Part shown: positions 1-11,704 of the stretch, in pieces
Position numbering within the stretch: position 1 is the first letter of the stretch
Layout: the number at the start of each line of letters is the position of its first letter
From: Macrotis lagotis
Lineage: Eukaryota; Chordata; Mammalia; Peramelemorphia; Peramelidae
DNA length: 64,000 nt
Direction of reading: 5' to 3'
NCBI RefSeq assembly: GCF_037893015.1
Contig: NC_133664.1
Span: forward strand, 122,807,887 to 122,871,886
Notes under the pieces: generated by a model
What the model saw: the letters and a program-made list of their open reading frames with translations, nothing else
What the model was told of the DNA's origin: nothing
Databases searched by the model: none
Position numbers and translations under genes: made by a program

Positions 1-157
1 GGGCCGAAGTGGGGGGGTGGGGGGGCTCGGCGTCCTGGGCGGGCAGGAGGGGTCTCTGGGCCCGACTCCGGCTTAAGGAGGGCTCAGGTCGGTCCGGGAC
101 GCGGGGCCGGCTGTCGGAAGGGTTGCAGGGGTGGGTGCCCCGGGTCCCACTTCTCAC

Positions 158-235
158 CATCTTGACGATGCCCCGCTGCAGGGCGGGAGGTGCGGATCCC
201 CCAGAGGAGCCGCCGCTCTGCGCGGAGGAGGCCAT
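158..235 (-). CDS. SND1: SND1, first coding exon (staphylococcal nuclease and Tudor domain protein 1)
   Basis: SND1 (Tudor-SN, p100) is a cytoplasmic and nuclear RNA-binding nuclease and coactivator built from staphylococcal-nuclease-like domains and a Tudor domain. Only its first 26 residues lie here. The minus strand from 235 reads MASSAQSGGSSGG, then SAPPALQRGIVKM, closely matching the remembered human start, which ends in QRGIIKM, also at residue 26. The exon ends in ATG followed by a GTGAG donor at 157-153, phase 0; bases 1-157 are the start of intron 1 and the rest of the gene lies off the left edge. The ATG sits in a good context (GCCATGG on the minus strand). Upstream is a CpG-rich promoter. 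Its place next to PAX4 fits the human order. The gene identity is secure; the extent of the 5' UTR is not visible. Confidence 0.95.
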
Positions 236-389
236 GGATGGAGCACAAGAGGCTTCCGAGGGGATCGGCTGCGGCTGTGGAGGAGAGGCCGGCGCGGCGA
301 GGAGGCTGAGACGGGCGGGCGGAACGGGGCCACGGCAGCACCAGCACCCGGACCGGAGGCAAAGGGGAGACGCTATAGCGGCCGCCGCC

Positions 390-600
390 ACACGTTCTAC
401 TCGTCGCGCAAGCGCGCCGGAGACCTGCCACCCACCGCCCAATCGGAGCGCCCGGTGGACCGGAACCCAAGCCAATCCACACTCGGCGGCCCGGGCCCCG
501 CCCCCGGGCCTCGTAGCGGCTTGTGGGCGCCCGGCGGCATCGACGGAGCTGATTGGCCGTGACGTCACGAAGCGAAGGGCGGGACTTCCGGGGGTAGCGG
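390..600 (-). promoter_or_regulatory. SND1: SND1 CpG-island promoter with CRE, CCAAT boxes and NRF1-like site
   Basis: A GC- and CpG-rich stretch just upstream of the SND1 start carries a full palindromic CRE (TGACGTCA) at 560-567 and an inverted CCAAT box (ATTGG) at 552-556. CCAAT boxes also lie at 439-443 and 472-476, a GC box at about 495-505, and an NRF1-like CGCGCAAGCGCG at 405-416. There is no TATA box. This is the usual make-up of a broadly active mammalian promoter (CREB/ATF, NF-Y, SP1). The start site probably lies near 240-430, which is inferred from motif spacing only. Confidence 0.75.
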
Positions 601-1185
601 GAGGCGCCGGTGTGTGGAGGGGCCCGGAGGCGTGGTGGGGAAGAGAAGGACACGTCAGCATCTGGCCGGTGGGGCCGCAGGGGGCCATGGGAGCGGGGGG
701 GGGGGAGGGGGCACGCCCTTGAGACCCCGCCCCGCCCCCCTTCCAGAACGGGACGGAGACGGAGCGCGCCCGGGAGGGCGCGGCATTCTAGCGGACCTGC
801 CCTCGGAGGCTTCACCTCCCCGCGCGCCGGCTCTGTGACGGTGGGAGCGGACCCCGGGCAGCACTGCGCCCGAGGAGGGCCACACGCGTCCTCTCCGCCC
901 ATTGTCCCGGGACTCGGACTGGAACCTCCCGGGGAGCAAGCCGGGACCGCGGGAGGCTGAGGAGTTTGGAGCCGTCCTCGGCGTTTAGAGGAGTCTTGAA
1001 CTTGAGGCTCTTCCCCGTTTGCTCCCTGGAAAGCATCTTTGACTCCCTGACGAGCTCTCGGGCTAAGAGGAACGTTACACTTTAATACAACAATCAAAAA
1101 AATAATAATAAAAGATTCTTCCCCGAACCTGGAAAGGGAATTTTCCCATGCATTCCCGGGATCAGTCTGCGCCTGGTCCTCGGTT
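600..1185. other. CpG-island shore upstream of SND1, no gene seen
   Basis: GC-rich sequence to about 960, then AT-richer DNA. Several long reading frames cross it on both strands, but they are by-products of high GC content and match no protein I recognise. No second promoter facing right can be supported. Confidence 0.5.
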
Positions 1186-1380
1186 CTCCTCCTCCTCCTC
1201 CTCCTCCTCCTCCTCCTCCTCCTCCTCCTCCTCCTCCTCCTCCTCCTCCTCCTCCTCCTCCTCCTCCTCCTCCTCCTCCTCCTCCTCCTCCTCCTCCTCC
1301 TCCTCCTCCTCCTCCTCCTCCTCCTCCTCCTCCTCCTCCTCCTCCTCCTCCTCCTCCTCCTCCTCCCCCCCTCCTCCTCC
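1186..1380. repeat. Very long (TCC)n / (GGA)n microsatellite
   Basis: About 60 uninterrupted TCC units run from 1186 to about 1365, followed by a short C run and three more units. The tract reads as poly-Ser, poly-Glu or poly-Arg depending on frame and strand; none of these is a believable gene. It is a perfect purine/pyrimidine tract about 950 bases upstream of the SND1 start codon. Confidence 0.97.
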
Positions 1381-2131
1381 ATCACCGCTGGGCCCGTTCT
1401 TTCCCGCACCTGGCCCTGACTGCTTCCCATCAGGGACTTCTGCCCAAGCATCCTTCTTCGCGGGCGGCTTAAGCAGCTTCATTCCTGTCAACTTCTTCCC
1501 TTTGGGCTACTTGCTCTACAGATGAAGCAGCGCTCAGCAGAGGCCCTCTCTCTCTCTCCACCAGCTTCAGGACAGTTTCCCCATCTGCCTCTACTCTACT
1601 GAACCTGTATATACTCTCCCTTGTATAGAAGTAGCTCTGTCTGGCGATCTGCCTTTAACTGGCTGTAGAAGCACCTGCAAAATATTTATTATCTTTTCCC
1701 CCAAATCTTTTCCTGCCTCAAATTTCCTTGCAACTGTGGACAGCCCCCACTATCCTGGCTGTCACCTAGATTCACACATATCTGATCTATCGCCAAATGT
1801 AATTTTCTAATTTAATCTAATTTCTAATCTAATTTTTTCATTTTTGTTTCTTTTAGCCGCCACCCCTATTCAGGGCTTTGTCATGCCTTACCTGGATTGT
1901 TGCAATGGTCTTCTATTTCATTTCCTTACTCTAAGTCTCTCTACACGCTAATCAATTCTCCACAGAGTCAACATTGATTTGCCCAACATCCAGGTCTGAC
2001 TATAGCATCTTCCTACTCAATAAACTCCAGGGACAACCAATTCCTTCAGTGATCAAATATAAACTACTATATTTGGCATTTAAAGCACTTCATAACCTAT
2101 CTTTCTACTCTTCTTAAAAATTACATTTCTC

Positions 2132-2281
2132 GGGGCGGCTAGGTCGCATAGTGGATAAAGCACCAGCCTTGGAGTCAGGAGTACCTGGGTTCAAATCCAG
2201 CCTCGGACACTTAATAATTACCTATCTGTGTGGCCTTGGGCAAGCCACTTAACCCCATTTGCCTTGCAAAAAAAAAAATTA
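2132..2281 (+). mobile_element. tRNA-derived marsupial SINE (type A)
   Basis: This copy shows the layout of the main SINE family in the window: a head like GGGGCGGCTAGGT, a B-box-like GGTTCAAATCC, a middle CACTTAATAATTACC, and the end CATTTGCCTTGC with an A tail. A target-site duplication ACATTTCTC flanks it (2123-2131 and 2282-2290). I call this family type A; it resembles the WSINE1 / SINE1_MD group, a name given from memory. It lies inside the L2 fragment and is therefore younger. Confidence 0.9.
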
Positions 2282-2362
2282 ACATTTCTCCATGTACTCT
2301 CTAGTCTGGTCTATATGCTGTTTCTGAACTTGACACTCCATCTGTCATCTCCATGCCTTTTC

Positions 2363-2496
2363 TTGTTTGGGGTTTTTTGGGGCAAGGCAATGGGGTTAAG
2401 TGACTTGCCAAAGGTCACACAGCTAGGTTAATTATTAAGTGTCCGAGGCTGGATTTGAACTTGGGTCCTCCTAACTCCACTGCCAACTAGCTGCCC
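2363..2496 (-). mobile_element. Type A SINE, antisense
   Basis: A reversed type A copy, poly-A end at the left. A 14-base target-site duplication CTCCATGCCTTTTC occurs at 2349-2362 and 2497-2510. It sits in the same L2 fragment. Confidence 0.9.
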
Positions 2497-2760
2497 CTCC
2501 ATGCCTTTTCACTGGCTACCTGAAAGACATTTCCTCCTTACTTCTAGTTCTTGGAATTCTAGTTTCCTCTAAGACTCTACTCATATATTACCTTCCACAG
2601 AAAGTCTCTTTTATTCTTTTTGTATAGTATTGCACATAATTATAATTATGTACATATAGTACATAATTATAAATGTGTCTGTTGTTCTCCAGTAGAAAGT
2701 AAACTCTGTGAAGACAGGGACTTTTGCCTTATTGTATATCTTTTTCTTTATTCCTCACTT

Positions 2761-3984
2761 ATCCTTAGAAGTCCTCATGCATCCCCATTGGTATCATATG
2801 TCAGCCAGATACTGTGGCCAGTTTTGGGCTAGCTCAATACCAATTCTGAATATTTAGCTTCTATATACTCTTTATGGGGAAACAAGTTTCCTCAGACCCA
2901 CTGGCTCCTAGATTCAATTCTGGAACATGGATGTCTCAATAGAATGAAATTATCTACATCCCCTCATGGGTAGTATTAATATAGGTGGCGCTATTTCTTT
3001 TGGACTTCCAAAGTCAGAGAGTAGGGCAGAAAATAAGTAGTCTATATATGCAATCCCTTTCCTTAGTCAAGACAGTGTTCTTCTCAAAGTGAGCCAACCC
3101 TAGAATCTTCCCCATTACCCAGTAGTATATATACAAACTCAGCTTCCTTTTCATCCAGATTTTGACCTACATCCTTTCCATATGATTTATCTTTATGTCC
3201 CACTATCCAGCCAGTGAACAGATTTTATGGTGCCTAAATCCTTGACTCTCTTGTGTTGTCTTCAGTTCACTGGAAAATCCAACTGGTTCATTTAGACGCA
3301 ACAAGTGACTTTGGTACACCTGCCTAAGCACATAGCCATTAAGAGGCCTTCTTTGCTTCATTTCTTTCTTATCTGTCTTAATCATGGAATAGTCATTGCC
3401 TCAGTCAAACTGAGAGACCTTAAAAAGATCAAAGTCTCCCACTGCATCCAGGGCCATCTCTAATCATTCCATATCTGGCCACTGAACCCAGATAGCTCTG
3501 GAAGAGAAAGTGAGGCTGGGGACTTGTACAACCTTCCCTCACTTAAATCCAATTCACTTGCATGTCATGGAATCACTTCCCTGATTCATGGTCATCTTGG
3601 AGAATAAATTACAAACAACAGCCTCAAATTCTTGGTATAGGATAACTAACCATATAACCATTATTTTTATTTTCCCAAGAAACTAAATTTTGGTAATAGG
3701 ACTTTATGACCTGGTTAAAAGTCCTGATGGTAAACTTCAGCATGTTTCCTTTAAAGGCTATAGATAAAGTCTAGGCTGGTCTTTTAGAATGCATGCTGCT
3801 TATGTTATATTTCTGAATCATCTCCAGACTCTAAGACTGCAAAGCACAGGGTAACAGGAAGCTATAGAAGTAATATGGAAGCTATACTCAAGCTTTGAGT
3901 ACAGAAATTATGCTCAAATATTCTAAGTTGCTCCTTGAATTTGTATTCAATTTGTATTCAATGTAGCCTATCAAAAAGACAATA
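2761..3984. other. Gene-free DNA with an old SINE
   Basis: Mostly diverged single-copy-like sequence. At about 3415-3630 lies a SINE of a second family (phrases such as gggccatctctaatc and cactgaacccagat), the same family as copies near 43262-43400 and 51013-51330. No coding potential is seen. Confidence 0.45.
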
Positions 3985-4100
3985 ATCAATGTATACCATG
4001 GAAACAATGTAAATACTGACAAATTGCCTTCTGTGGGGGTGTGAGGGAAGTGTGATTAGGGGAAAAATTGTAAAACTCAAAATAAATAAAATCTTTTTTA
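3985..4100 (+). mobile_element. Short L1 3' tail
   Basis: A severely 5'-truncated L1 that keeps only its 3' UTR end (ggggaaaaattgtaaaactc, then aataaataaaatc and an A tail). It matches the 3' end of the L1 at 49420-50161. A short repeat AAAAGACAA on both sides may be its target-site duplication. Confidence 0.75.
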
Positions 4101-4113
4101 AAAAAAGACAACA

Positions 4114-4284
4114 GGGGGCGGCTAGGTGGTGTAGTGGATAAAGCACCGGCCTTGGAGTCAGGAGTACCTGGGTTCAAATCCGGCCTCAGACACTTAATAA
4201 TTACCTAGCTGTGTGGCCTTGGGCAAGCCACTTAATCCCATTTGCCTTGAAAAAACCTGAAAAACAACAACAAAAACAACAACA
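4114..4284 (+). mobile_element. Type A SINE
   Basis: A well-kept copy with a CAA-rich tail. It is flanked by AAAAAAGACAAC at 4101-4112 and 4285-4296, so it landed directly behind the tail of the L1 fragment at 3985-4100. Confidence 0.88.
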
Positions 4285-4296
4285 AAAAAAGACAAC

Positions 4297-7127
4297 AACA
4301 ATAGTGTTCTCCTGGAGATTTGGGAACAATCAAGGATAATGAAGAGGTACATATTGAGTATGAGTGGACTGTTCTGTTACCAATAGTGATAATGGAGCTG
4401 TCACTTGTTTTAGACTGACTAGCACATAGGTAGTAAGTGTCTAAGGTCAAATTTGAACTCAGATCCACCTGACTTCAGGCTTGACACTCTCTAAACTGTG
4501 CCACTTAGTGGTCCATTCTGAGAAGGGAACTAGACTAGAACCATATTCCCAACCCACAAATATTCCTGGTCTGACACAATTTCCTCAAAATAAAAGGCTA
4601 CTCACTTCCCCAGTCACTGTTACTTACAGAGAAGAGGATGACAGAACTCTTAGCTTATATCCAGAAGTTTGGTACCTCTATACTAAAACCATCACAAATA
4701 ATAGACAGCAAGTAAGTCCAGTTATCCAAACAGATACCAAGCAAAATGTAGAAGTCATATGGATTAGAATGTAACAGAAAGTACACAGAGTGAATTAGTT
4801 TCTCCCTCTGGGATTAAATATCTTAAATTGAACCTAGAAAAAGACTCACTGTTATTACACAAGGGAAAATCCCCAAGTCTCTAAGGAACTAAGCCAAAAA
4901 GCAGGGATGTGAGGAGAAGCCAACTTTCCCTGTTTATGCTTTTCAAAGTATTTCTTTCACCAAGTTCAGAAATTAGTTCCAGGGAAGTCTGGAACTATGT
5001 AAGTGTATCCAACCCATGCTCCTCAAAGCCCATTCATGTGGCCTGTGTTGTGTAACCAGAAAATAAAGGAATGGGTGAGGGCATGCACCAATGTTGCAAC
5101 ATCATACTCTAGCTTAACCCTTCATTAAGATGTCTCAACTTTCACCTCGTTAGCATTATGCAGTTTCACAGATCACTAGAGTTTAAAAAAAAATTTTTAC
5201 AAATTATATGCATATAGGAATTAGGGTCTTTCTTTTAAAATGTTACATGACTCATCATAACTTTATTTTATACCACATTAATTGCTATTTTGTTACAAGA
5301 CTTTGAGAATAACTTTCAATATTTCAGAAAACACCAACTACATTTCAGTATATTTGTTTCTCTATTCTCAGTTGACATCAACACATTGCCTGAAAACTTG
5401 CACATAGAATGTTTAGAGTTACAATCAGATATGCAACTTAAAGAAAAAAATTTGGGGGACTTTTTCATTTTATAATTTATTGGACTTTTAAATATTATGC
5501 CTGCTTAAAGAAAAATAACTGACTTTTCACAAACATGCTCTATTCATGATGCTTCTTTTGGGGAGTACATATATTTGCAAACAACTTTTTTCCTATATGA
5601 AGCATCCAAAAGTCAAAATAGAACAAAAATTTCAGATGAGCATCTTGAAAATATTCTTTGTATCACTATAACCTCTATCAAACCAGATATAGAAGCACTG
5701 ATATTGAAAAAGCAGTCTTAGTGTTCATAGTAAAAAATAGCATATTATTAAATATTTTATCATTGTATTCATTATTTTTATTATACTTTATTACTTTTTA
5801 GTACTATACTCATTAGTATTGTGGGTTACATTATGGTCATAATTAAATATTAAATTCTATATGTGGCCTTTGACAAGTTTTTGTTAGGCAAAACAGCCCG
5901 GGAGAACTAAAAGGTTAGACACCCATGATGTAGAACAGGAATGGAGAACCTTTTTTTTCTACCAAGGGTCATTTGAAAATTTATAACATTATTTGACGGC
6001 TATATTTGCTTAAACATTTAATTAATTCACCCCTAAAAAGCTCCTACATTTATTGAATTTCAAGTCCCTCTTGTCATTACTAAGGCAGCACCAGATCAAT
6101 ATAATAGGCAGGCAGGAGTTTCCCCACCCCAATGTAGAACCTTTCGTGAAAAAGGAACAAACATCTTTCCACTCCAGTGGAAAGTCTTCTTCTCATTCAC
6201 ATCAAACTTCAATATGTCTTCATTTTCTCCAGAAACATCTTGTGCAAAATGCTCCTGACTTTGCTAAAAACCATGTTTAGATACTAAACCACAAACTACA
6301 CTTTGTGGAAAACAAAAATCAAAATGATCACATTTGGTGTTAATATGGATTTGAAAATCTCTTCTTGATCACCTACTGGTTCAGAAGATAGGGAATATTT
6401 GAGCTAGAGCACATCCAGAGCAGCAAGTTCCCTGATTCTTCTTCAGACATTTCTCTGTTCCCTGCTGTTTAGCCTCCTTCTGGCCCCCACCCTGGGTCAT
6501 TTTTCACCCATTTATTTATTCATTCAACAAATACTTATTGAATACAAATATTTATTCAAATACTAAGCCCCATGAGTAACACAAAGATGAATGGAATGTC
6601 CTACTAGAACATTCAGATTCCAAGAACCTATTTGAAGTAATCATCTAGTTAAAACCCACTGCTGATGAGTTCCCTGTTTTCCCACTTAATCTCTCTGAAC
6701 TTGCCAGTGCTGTACATATGGCATCACAATAAGGAAAAAGAACATTCATCTAAAATAGAATGCAAAGTAAATAACAATGAATTAAAAAACTACTCCATCT
6801 CCTGCTTCCCAAAATTATCTCCTCCAACATCTGAAGTTCAGCACAGTATGAGTCCACATCTCCATTTCTTTTTCTACACCATCAGTTCAGGAGTGCAAGC
6901 TAGGAAACAGAAACAATACTGCTGACCAAAAAGTCAAAAGAATGTTAAGGTCTGACCAGTTCTCTCTCTCTTAGCATATTTAAAACAACACTTTCTCCGG
7001 GGAACTGATAAAGTCTCTTTACATTACAGATATAATGAAATCTTAGCATCTGATAAACAATATATATTATATTAAATAACAATCTGTAGAAGTGTTAAGA
7101 GTTAGGGTTAAATTTAGGGAAGACCAT
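4297..7127. other. Gene-free DNA, 2.8 kb
   Basis: AT-rich diverged sequence. The stretch around 5925-6000 (ggaatggagaacctttttt, accaagggtcatttg) looks like a hAT-type DNA transposon remnant common in mammals. Frames of 60-97 codons occur but show no recognisable domain. Nothing else can be supported. Confidence 0.4.
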
Positions 7128-7350
7128 TGCAGGGTCCGCTAGAAGGTGGATAAGAGTGCTTGACCTGGAGTCAGGAAGATCTGAGTTCAAATATGAACTC
7201 AGATACTTACTATATGTGTGACCCTGGGCAAGTCACTTAACCCTATTAGCCTCAATTTCCTCATCTATCAAATAAGCTGGAGGAGGAAAAGGCAAACCAT
7301 TCCAGTATCTTTGCCAGGAAAACCCCCAATTAAGGGTACAAAGATTTAGG
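7128..7350 (+). mobile_element. Core-SINE (Mar1/MIR type)
   Basis: Begins with a tRNA-like head and GAGTTCAAAT, has the core-SINE phrase GGGCAAGTCACTTAACCC, then the long tail typical of marsupial copies (aaaggcaaaccattccagta, tttgccaggaaaaccc). Similar copies lie at 35815-36060 (+), 8285-8545 (-) and 38985-39235 (-). Confidence 0.75.
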
Positions 7351-7954
7351 CACAAAAGGACAATAACCACAACAATCTCATGGGTTCGATGTAACTAACT
7401 CTTTTTCCTCTCTACCTCATCCCAACTTGGAGGGAGAGGGATATGGATTGGAGTGTAGGAGAATGTCTAAACAAGCAAAAGAAATCAATCTTATTTTTCA
7501 TACTGTAAATATTTCTAACAGTCTATTTTTTCAAAGAGATTTTTCAAAATCACCTTCCTTGTCTATGTTCCATGTAAGGTTAAAAGTTCCTTTCAAATCA
7601 TAGATTTAAAGCAGAAAAAGACCTCATAAAATCATCCAGTCCAACCCCTTAATTTTATAGATGTACAAACTGAGACTCAAGGAATCCACCCAGTCCAAGT
7701 GTTTCCAAAAACTGGGAATTAACACCAGCTGGCCCAGTAGATAGGAGATTCCATAGAACTGGAAAGAATTTTAGAGAAGATCTAGCACAAAAGCTCTTAA
7801 TTAGTACCTCAAGGGTCCTTTGGTCATGTGGTAAAACATAGTGAATTTCTCAGAATGTTTTTTCAGTACATAATACAAAACACATAGAATTACAAAAGAA
7901 ACCAATCATACTGAAATATAGTTCTGATAATATTCTTAAAAATTCACAGACTCT

Positions 7955-8083
7955 GGGCAGCTAGTTGGTCCAGTAGATAGAGCCTTGGAGTCAGGAGAAC
8001 CTGAGTTCAAATCCAGTCTCAGACACTTGATAATTACCTAGATTGGACAAGTCAACCCCATTGCTTTGCAAAAAAAAAAAAAA
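7955..8083 (+). mobile_element. Type A SINE, shortened
   Basis: Recognisable head, GAGTTCAAATCCAG and A tail; part of the middle is missing. Flanks (aaaattcacagactc / aaaatcacaacctc) look like an eroded target-site duplication. Confidence 0.8.
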
Positions 8084-8284
8084 TCACAACCTCCACAGAA
8101 GGTTTTCCTCAGAAAAGATACAAAGAAATAGAAAGAGGAAGGAATGATATAATTTTCCCCAATTTACAGATGAGGAAACTGAGATTTAGTCACACATTAA
8201 ATGCCATTTAAATTGTTTAGTCCCTAGACTGACCTGGAATATAAATCTGATTCCTAATCCTACTGTGTATCCTAGTCTACTGAG

Positions 8285-8545
8285 TATGCTTTGTTTTTCT
8301 ATCATGTCCAGCTCTTTTTGGCCCCATTTGAGGTTTTCTTGGCAAAGATACTATGGTTTGCCATTTCCTTCTCTGAATCATTTTATAGATGAAGAAACTG
8401 AAGCAAACAGGATTAAGTGACTTGTCCAAGGTCACCCAGTTTATAAGGTACCTGAAGCTAGATTTAGATTCAAGAAGATGACTTCTTCCTGACCAGGACC
8501 AGCCTTCTAGCCACTGTACCTCCTAGCTGCCTCTGTTTACCAAAC
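8285..8545 (-). mobile_element. Core-SINE (Mar1/MIR type), antisense
   Basis: Reverse copy with ttcttggcaaagatac, tttgccatttccttctc and aagtgacttgtccaaggtca. Diverged, no duplication found. Confidence 0.7.
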
Positions 8546-8772
8546 TCCTGAGGCAGGAAGGGTATGGTGTCATTTGCTCAACACCAAAACAGAACACATA
8601 GTCTGACTTGGGGTTTTTTCCCTGATTTGCAAATGTATTTGAAAAACACAACAGTATAGAATATTTTAAATTGGGTCCATCCTAGAAAATCTGGCATATA
8701 CAAATGAAACTGTCATAGGAAAAAGCTAGTGGGTTGGAAGGACAAATAATTTTCTCCCCCCCCCCCCGCCGA

Positions 8773-8774
<2 letters not shown>

Positions 8775-8826
<52 letters not shown>
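8775..8826. repeat. (CA)26 microsatellite
   Basis: Pure dinucleotide run preceded by a C-rich run at 8756-8769. Confidence 0.95.
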
Positions 8827-8828
<2 letters not shown>

Positions 8829-10395
8829 CTCTTTCCATATCTTACATAACACCTGAAATCAAACTCTCTCTCTCCAACATTCCAAATCTCCCTCTTCTGT
8901 CATCATTTCCCAAGGATTTCAGTTTACTCATGGAAAACATTATAAAAGATGGGAATGTATTAAAAGAGGAAGAATATGAAGGACAAGAAGCCAGTTCTCA
9001 TTTTCATTTTTAATCTATTCTTAATCTTTCACTCCTTTGGTCTACTCTAAACTGCCTCTGCCAAGACTATGACTGTCATTCCACTTAGTTGTACATTTTC
9101 CTATCATTGAGTCTCTTGGAGATAAAACAAGGGCACCTACAGAAGTTTTTGACCCTCTACTCTGACCAACTACTCAGAAGATTTGACTTTTTTCTAGCTA
9201 CTAGTTTCCCTTTCTTTCAGAAACAGGGCTGATGAAATGGAGCAAAGGTAGAGCTAAGTTAAGGTATAAATATACAAGAACACATTTCCTAACCCTCCTA
9301 ATCCTAACATTGTATAAATTTCTCAATATTACATGTAGAATTTCTTAAGTCCCAAAGTTAGTCATTTCAGTTTCCAATCATGGTCCTTAACATATGAAAG
9401 TACAGCTATAAAATAGAGATAGAAATAGCAATAGCCCCTAGCTCACAGGGCTATTGTAATGATCAAAATTGAGCTAATAAGAAACTTAAAACACTTTATA
9501 AACTGGGATAGGGTCTAGACCTGTGATTTCATTGACATAGTGCAGTGATTCTCAGAATAGACTAAGATTAGTCTAGGGGTCCATAAGACCATTTTAGGAG
9601 ATCCTCAATATCAAAACTATTTTCATAATAATATTAAGACAGTTTCATTTCTAATACGAATATAGTAACTATCAATAGATAAACTCCATGTGAATTAAAA
9701 AAACTCTTTGGGGACTTCAATAGTTTTTAAGAATGAAAAGGGTCATGAGATCAAAAAGGTTTGGGGAATTCCCCAGCAAGAAAAGCATCTACTAAAGAGT
9801 TTTATTAGAAACTAAAAGATTAAGTGATTTAACTGGGTTGGAGCCAGAAAATATTGGACCTATATCTTTCTGACCCCCCCAAACCTTCTCTTTCTCTCTC
9901 CTCTCTTTTATTCTCTCTCACATTCTCTCACTCTCTCTTACTCTTTCTATTTTTCCCTCATTCAATCTTACTGTCTCTTTCTCCCCCATGACCCCACTGC
10001 ACCACATTTTATCTCATTGTACACTTAGTTACTATTACTATGGGTATTATTATTAGTTGAGAATAAGTGACTCGAGGAAGTGTCATCATGAACAAGAACC
10101 AAAAGGCTAGAAACTACTTTATCATTCTCAGGGAGCTCTATGACTAATCTTCATAATCACTCAATTCCAAATATGTTCAGGTCTTTTGGGTCTGGGTAGA
10201 AGGATCATTGGAGTCTATATGACACATTTTTAGTGTATAAATATTATGCTAACAACAATGACACAATGATAAGTCTTGATATCACATTGGTTGATATTTC
10301 ATTGAGATTCACATTTTCCTATTGCTATATTCCAAAAGTTATTACCAACCCAGAATTACCACCACTAGGCCAATACCTTAAAAAAATTTTGAATA
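8827..10395. other. Gene-free DNA with a possible hAT remnant
   Basis: No coding signal. About 9538-9770 reads like a diverged hAT-type element (start cagtgattctcagaa, end gatcaaaaaggtttgggga). A pyrimidine-rich stretch lies at 9875-9990. Confidence 0.35.
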
Positions 10396-10548
10396 GGGAG
10401 TGGCCAGGTGGCGCAGTGGATAAAGCACCAGCCCTAGAGTCAGGAGTACCTGAGTTCAAATCTAGCCTCAGACACTTAATAATTACCTAGCTGTGTGGCC
10501 TTGGGCAACCCACTTAACCCCATTGCCTTGCAAAAAACATAGAAAAAA
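10396..10548 (+). mobile_element. Type A SINE
   Basis: Nearly full-length with an intact head, B-box-like sequence and A-rich tail. Confidence 0.88.
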
Positions 10549-10604
10549 GTTTTTGTATAAAGAGAAAAAGTCCTCATATGTACAAGTCTGTTATAGAATC
10601 TCTT

Positions 10605-10830
10605 CTTGTAGTAACAAAAACAGAAAATAAGGGAATACTCATCATTTGGGGAATGGCTGAACAAATTGTGGTATATGAATGAAATGGATTATTACTGTGT
10701 TGTAAGAAATTATGAAAAGGACAGCTTCAGAGAAATTTGGGAAGATTAGTATAAACAGATACAAAGGTAAGAGAGGAGAACCAGAAGAACAATTTATTCA
10801 ATAATGTATTCACCTACTGATTTATCCTCT
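10605..10830 (+). mobile_element. Old L1 ORF2 / 3' fragment
   Basis: Contains the L1 phrase corresponding to WNKWIITVL near 10670-10720 (gaatggctgaacaaattgtg, attactgtgttgtaagaaat). Diverged, no usable frame. The same segment recurs at 31430-32310. Confidence 0.65.
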
Positions 10831-11704
10831 GGAGTCTTGGAAACTGTTGAAGACACAGATGTCTACAAGAAGTGCATCTTTTGACCTAGACATAAATTAG
10901 GGGAAGTTACTTATGACCTCAACTCAGAAGAGCTTGGAGAGGAATGAGTTATGGTATGATAATTCAGTTTGTGGTCAGGATATCCTACTGGGGAATTGAT
11001 GTCTGAGGAAAACATAAGATATAGAACCAATGGAGAGCCACCTTAGACTAACTGATTGAAAAATTAGGAAATAGTCCCCTTGGGTTTTATTATTAAGGTC
11101 CTGAAAGGGGAATTAATAACACTCCTGGGCGATCAGGAGGACCCAAGAGAGCAAATAGTTCTTGTTTCAAATGAATGACTCATATCAAGAGGATTGAGCA
11201 CATGAAATTGCATCTTCTCTTGAAAGTCTGGGAAATCAGGAGAGTTTATTTTAGCATGAGATGACTTCTGACAGGAAAAAGGGAAAGCACGGAAGCTACA
11301 AGCTATATCTCCAGCAGTGGAAGTTCCTAAAAATTAGAAGCTATTTACAATGCCTGACTTACTCAAAGTTGGAGACAGCTCAGGTTAATGACTGAGGCTA
11401 TCTAAGGTTATTAAAGGATGAGAATGGACAGCTATCTGCTGGAGTGACAGAATAATTTAACTAGTAAACAGGTTCACTTTTGATTCTCTAGGTTATACAG
11501 AGAGCCAAATGAAACCCAATAATGAAGTGCATGTAATATGTATTTTTAAATGTAATTCTCAGAGAGGCGCAGCAGAAGATAGTTGATGGAGAAATGGATT
11601 CATAGCCAGAAAGAACTAGGTTTAGATCCTGCCTCTGATACATACTGCTATATAATCCTGGGGAAAATTCCTTGAAACTGCTCTAGGTAACATTCATTTC
11701 CCCC
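10831..11704. other. Unassigned sequence, no gene seen
   Basis: Diverged sequence of even base composition. I could not assign it to a gene or repeat family. A degenerate tRNA-SINE may lie at 11560-11690. Confidence 0.3.

Larger units (their letters stand above)
1745..2760 (+). mobile_element. Old L2-like LINE 3' region, split by two SINEs
   Basis: The text resembles the mammalian L2 3' region: a pyrimidine-rich passage on cultured tissue-like wording typical of L2 (actcaataaactccaggg, gcatttaaagcacttcat), then a tail with a phrase like ctctgtgaagacagggact. It is diverged and interrupted at 2132-2281 and 2363-2496 by younger SINEs. No open frame of note remains. Family assignment is by pattern from memory. 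Confidence 0.55.

Noticed and set aside
84-1451. Long frame of 455 codons with a poly-Arg stretch on minus
   Set aside because: It is produced by the (GGA)n tract and CpG-island composition; no domain, no splice structure, and it overlaps the SND1 promoter.
1148-1525. Poly-Ser and poly-Glu frames across the TCC tract
   Set aside because: Pure microsatellite translation; the flanks are not protein-like.
4481-4774. 97-codon plus-strand frame
   Set aside because: No start context, splice signals, domain or recognisable relative; within decayed DNA.
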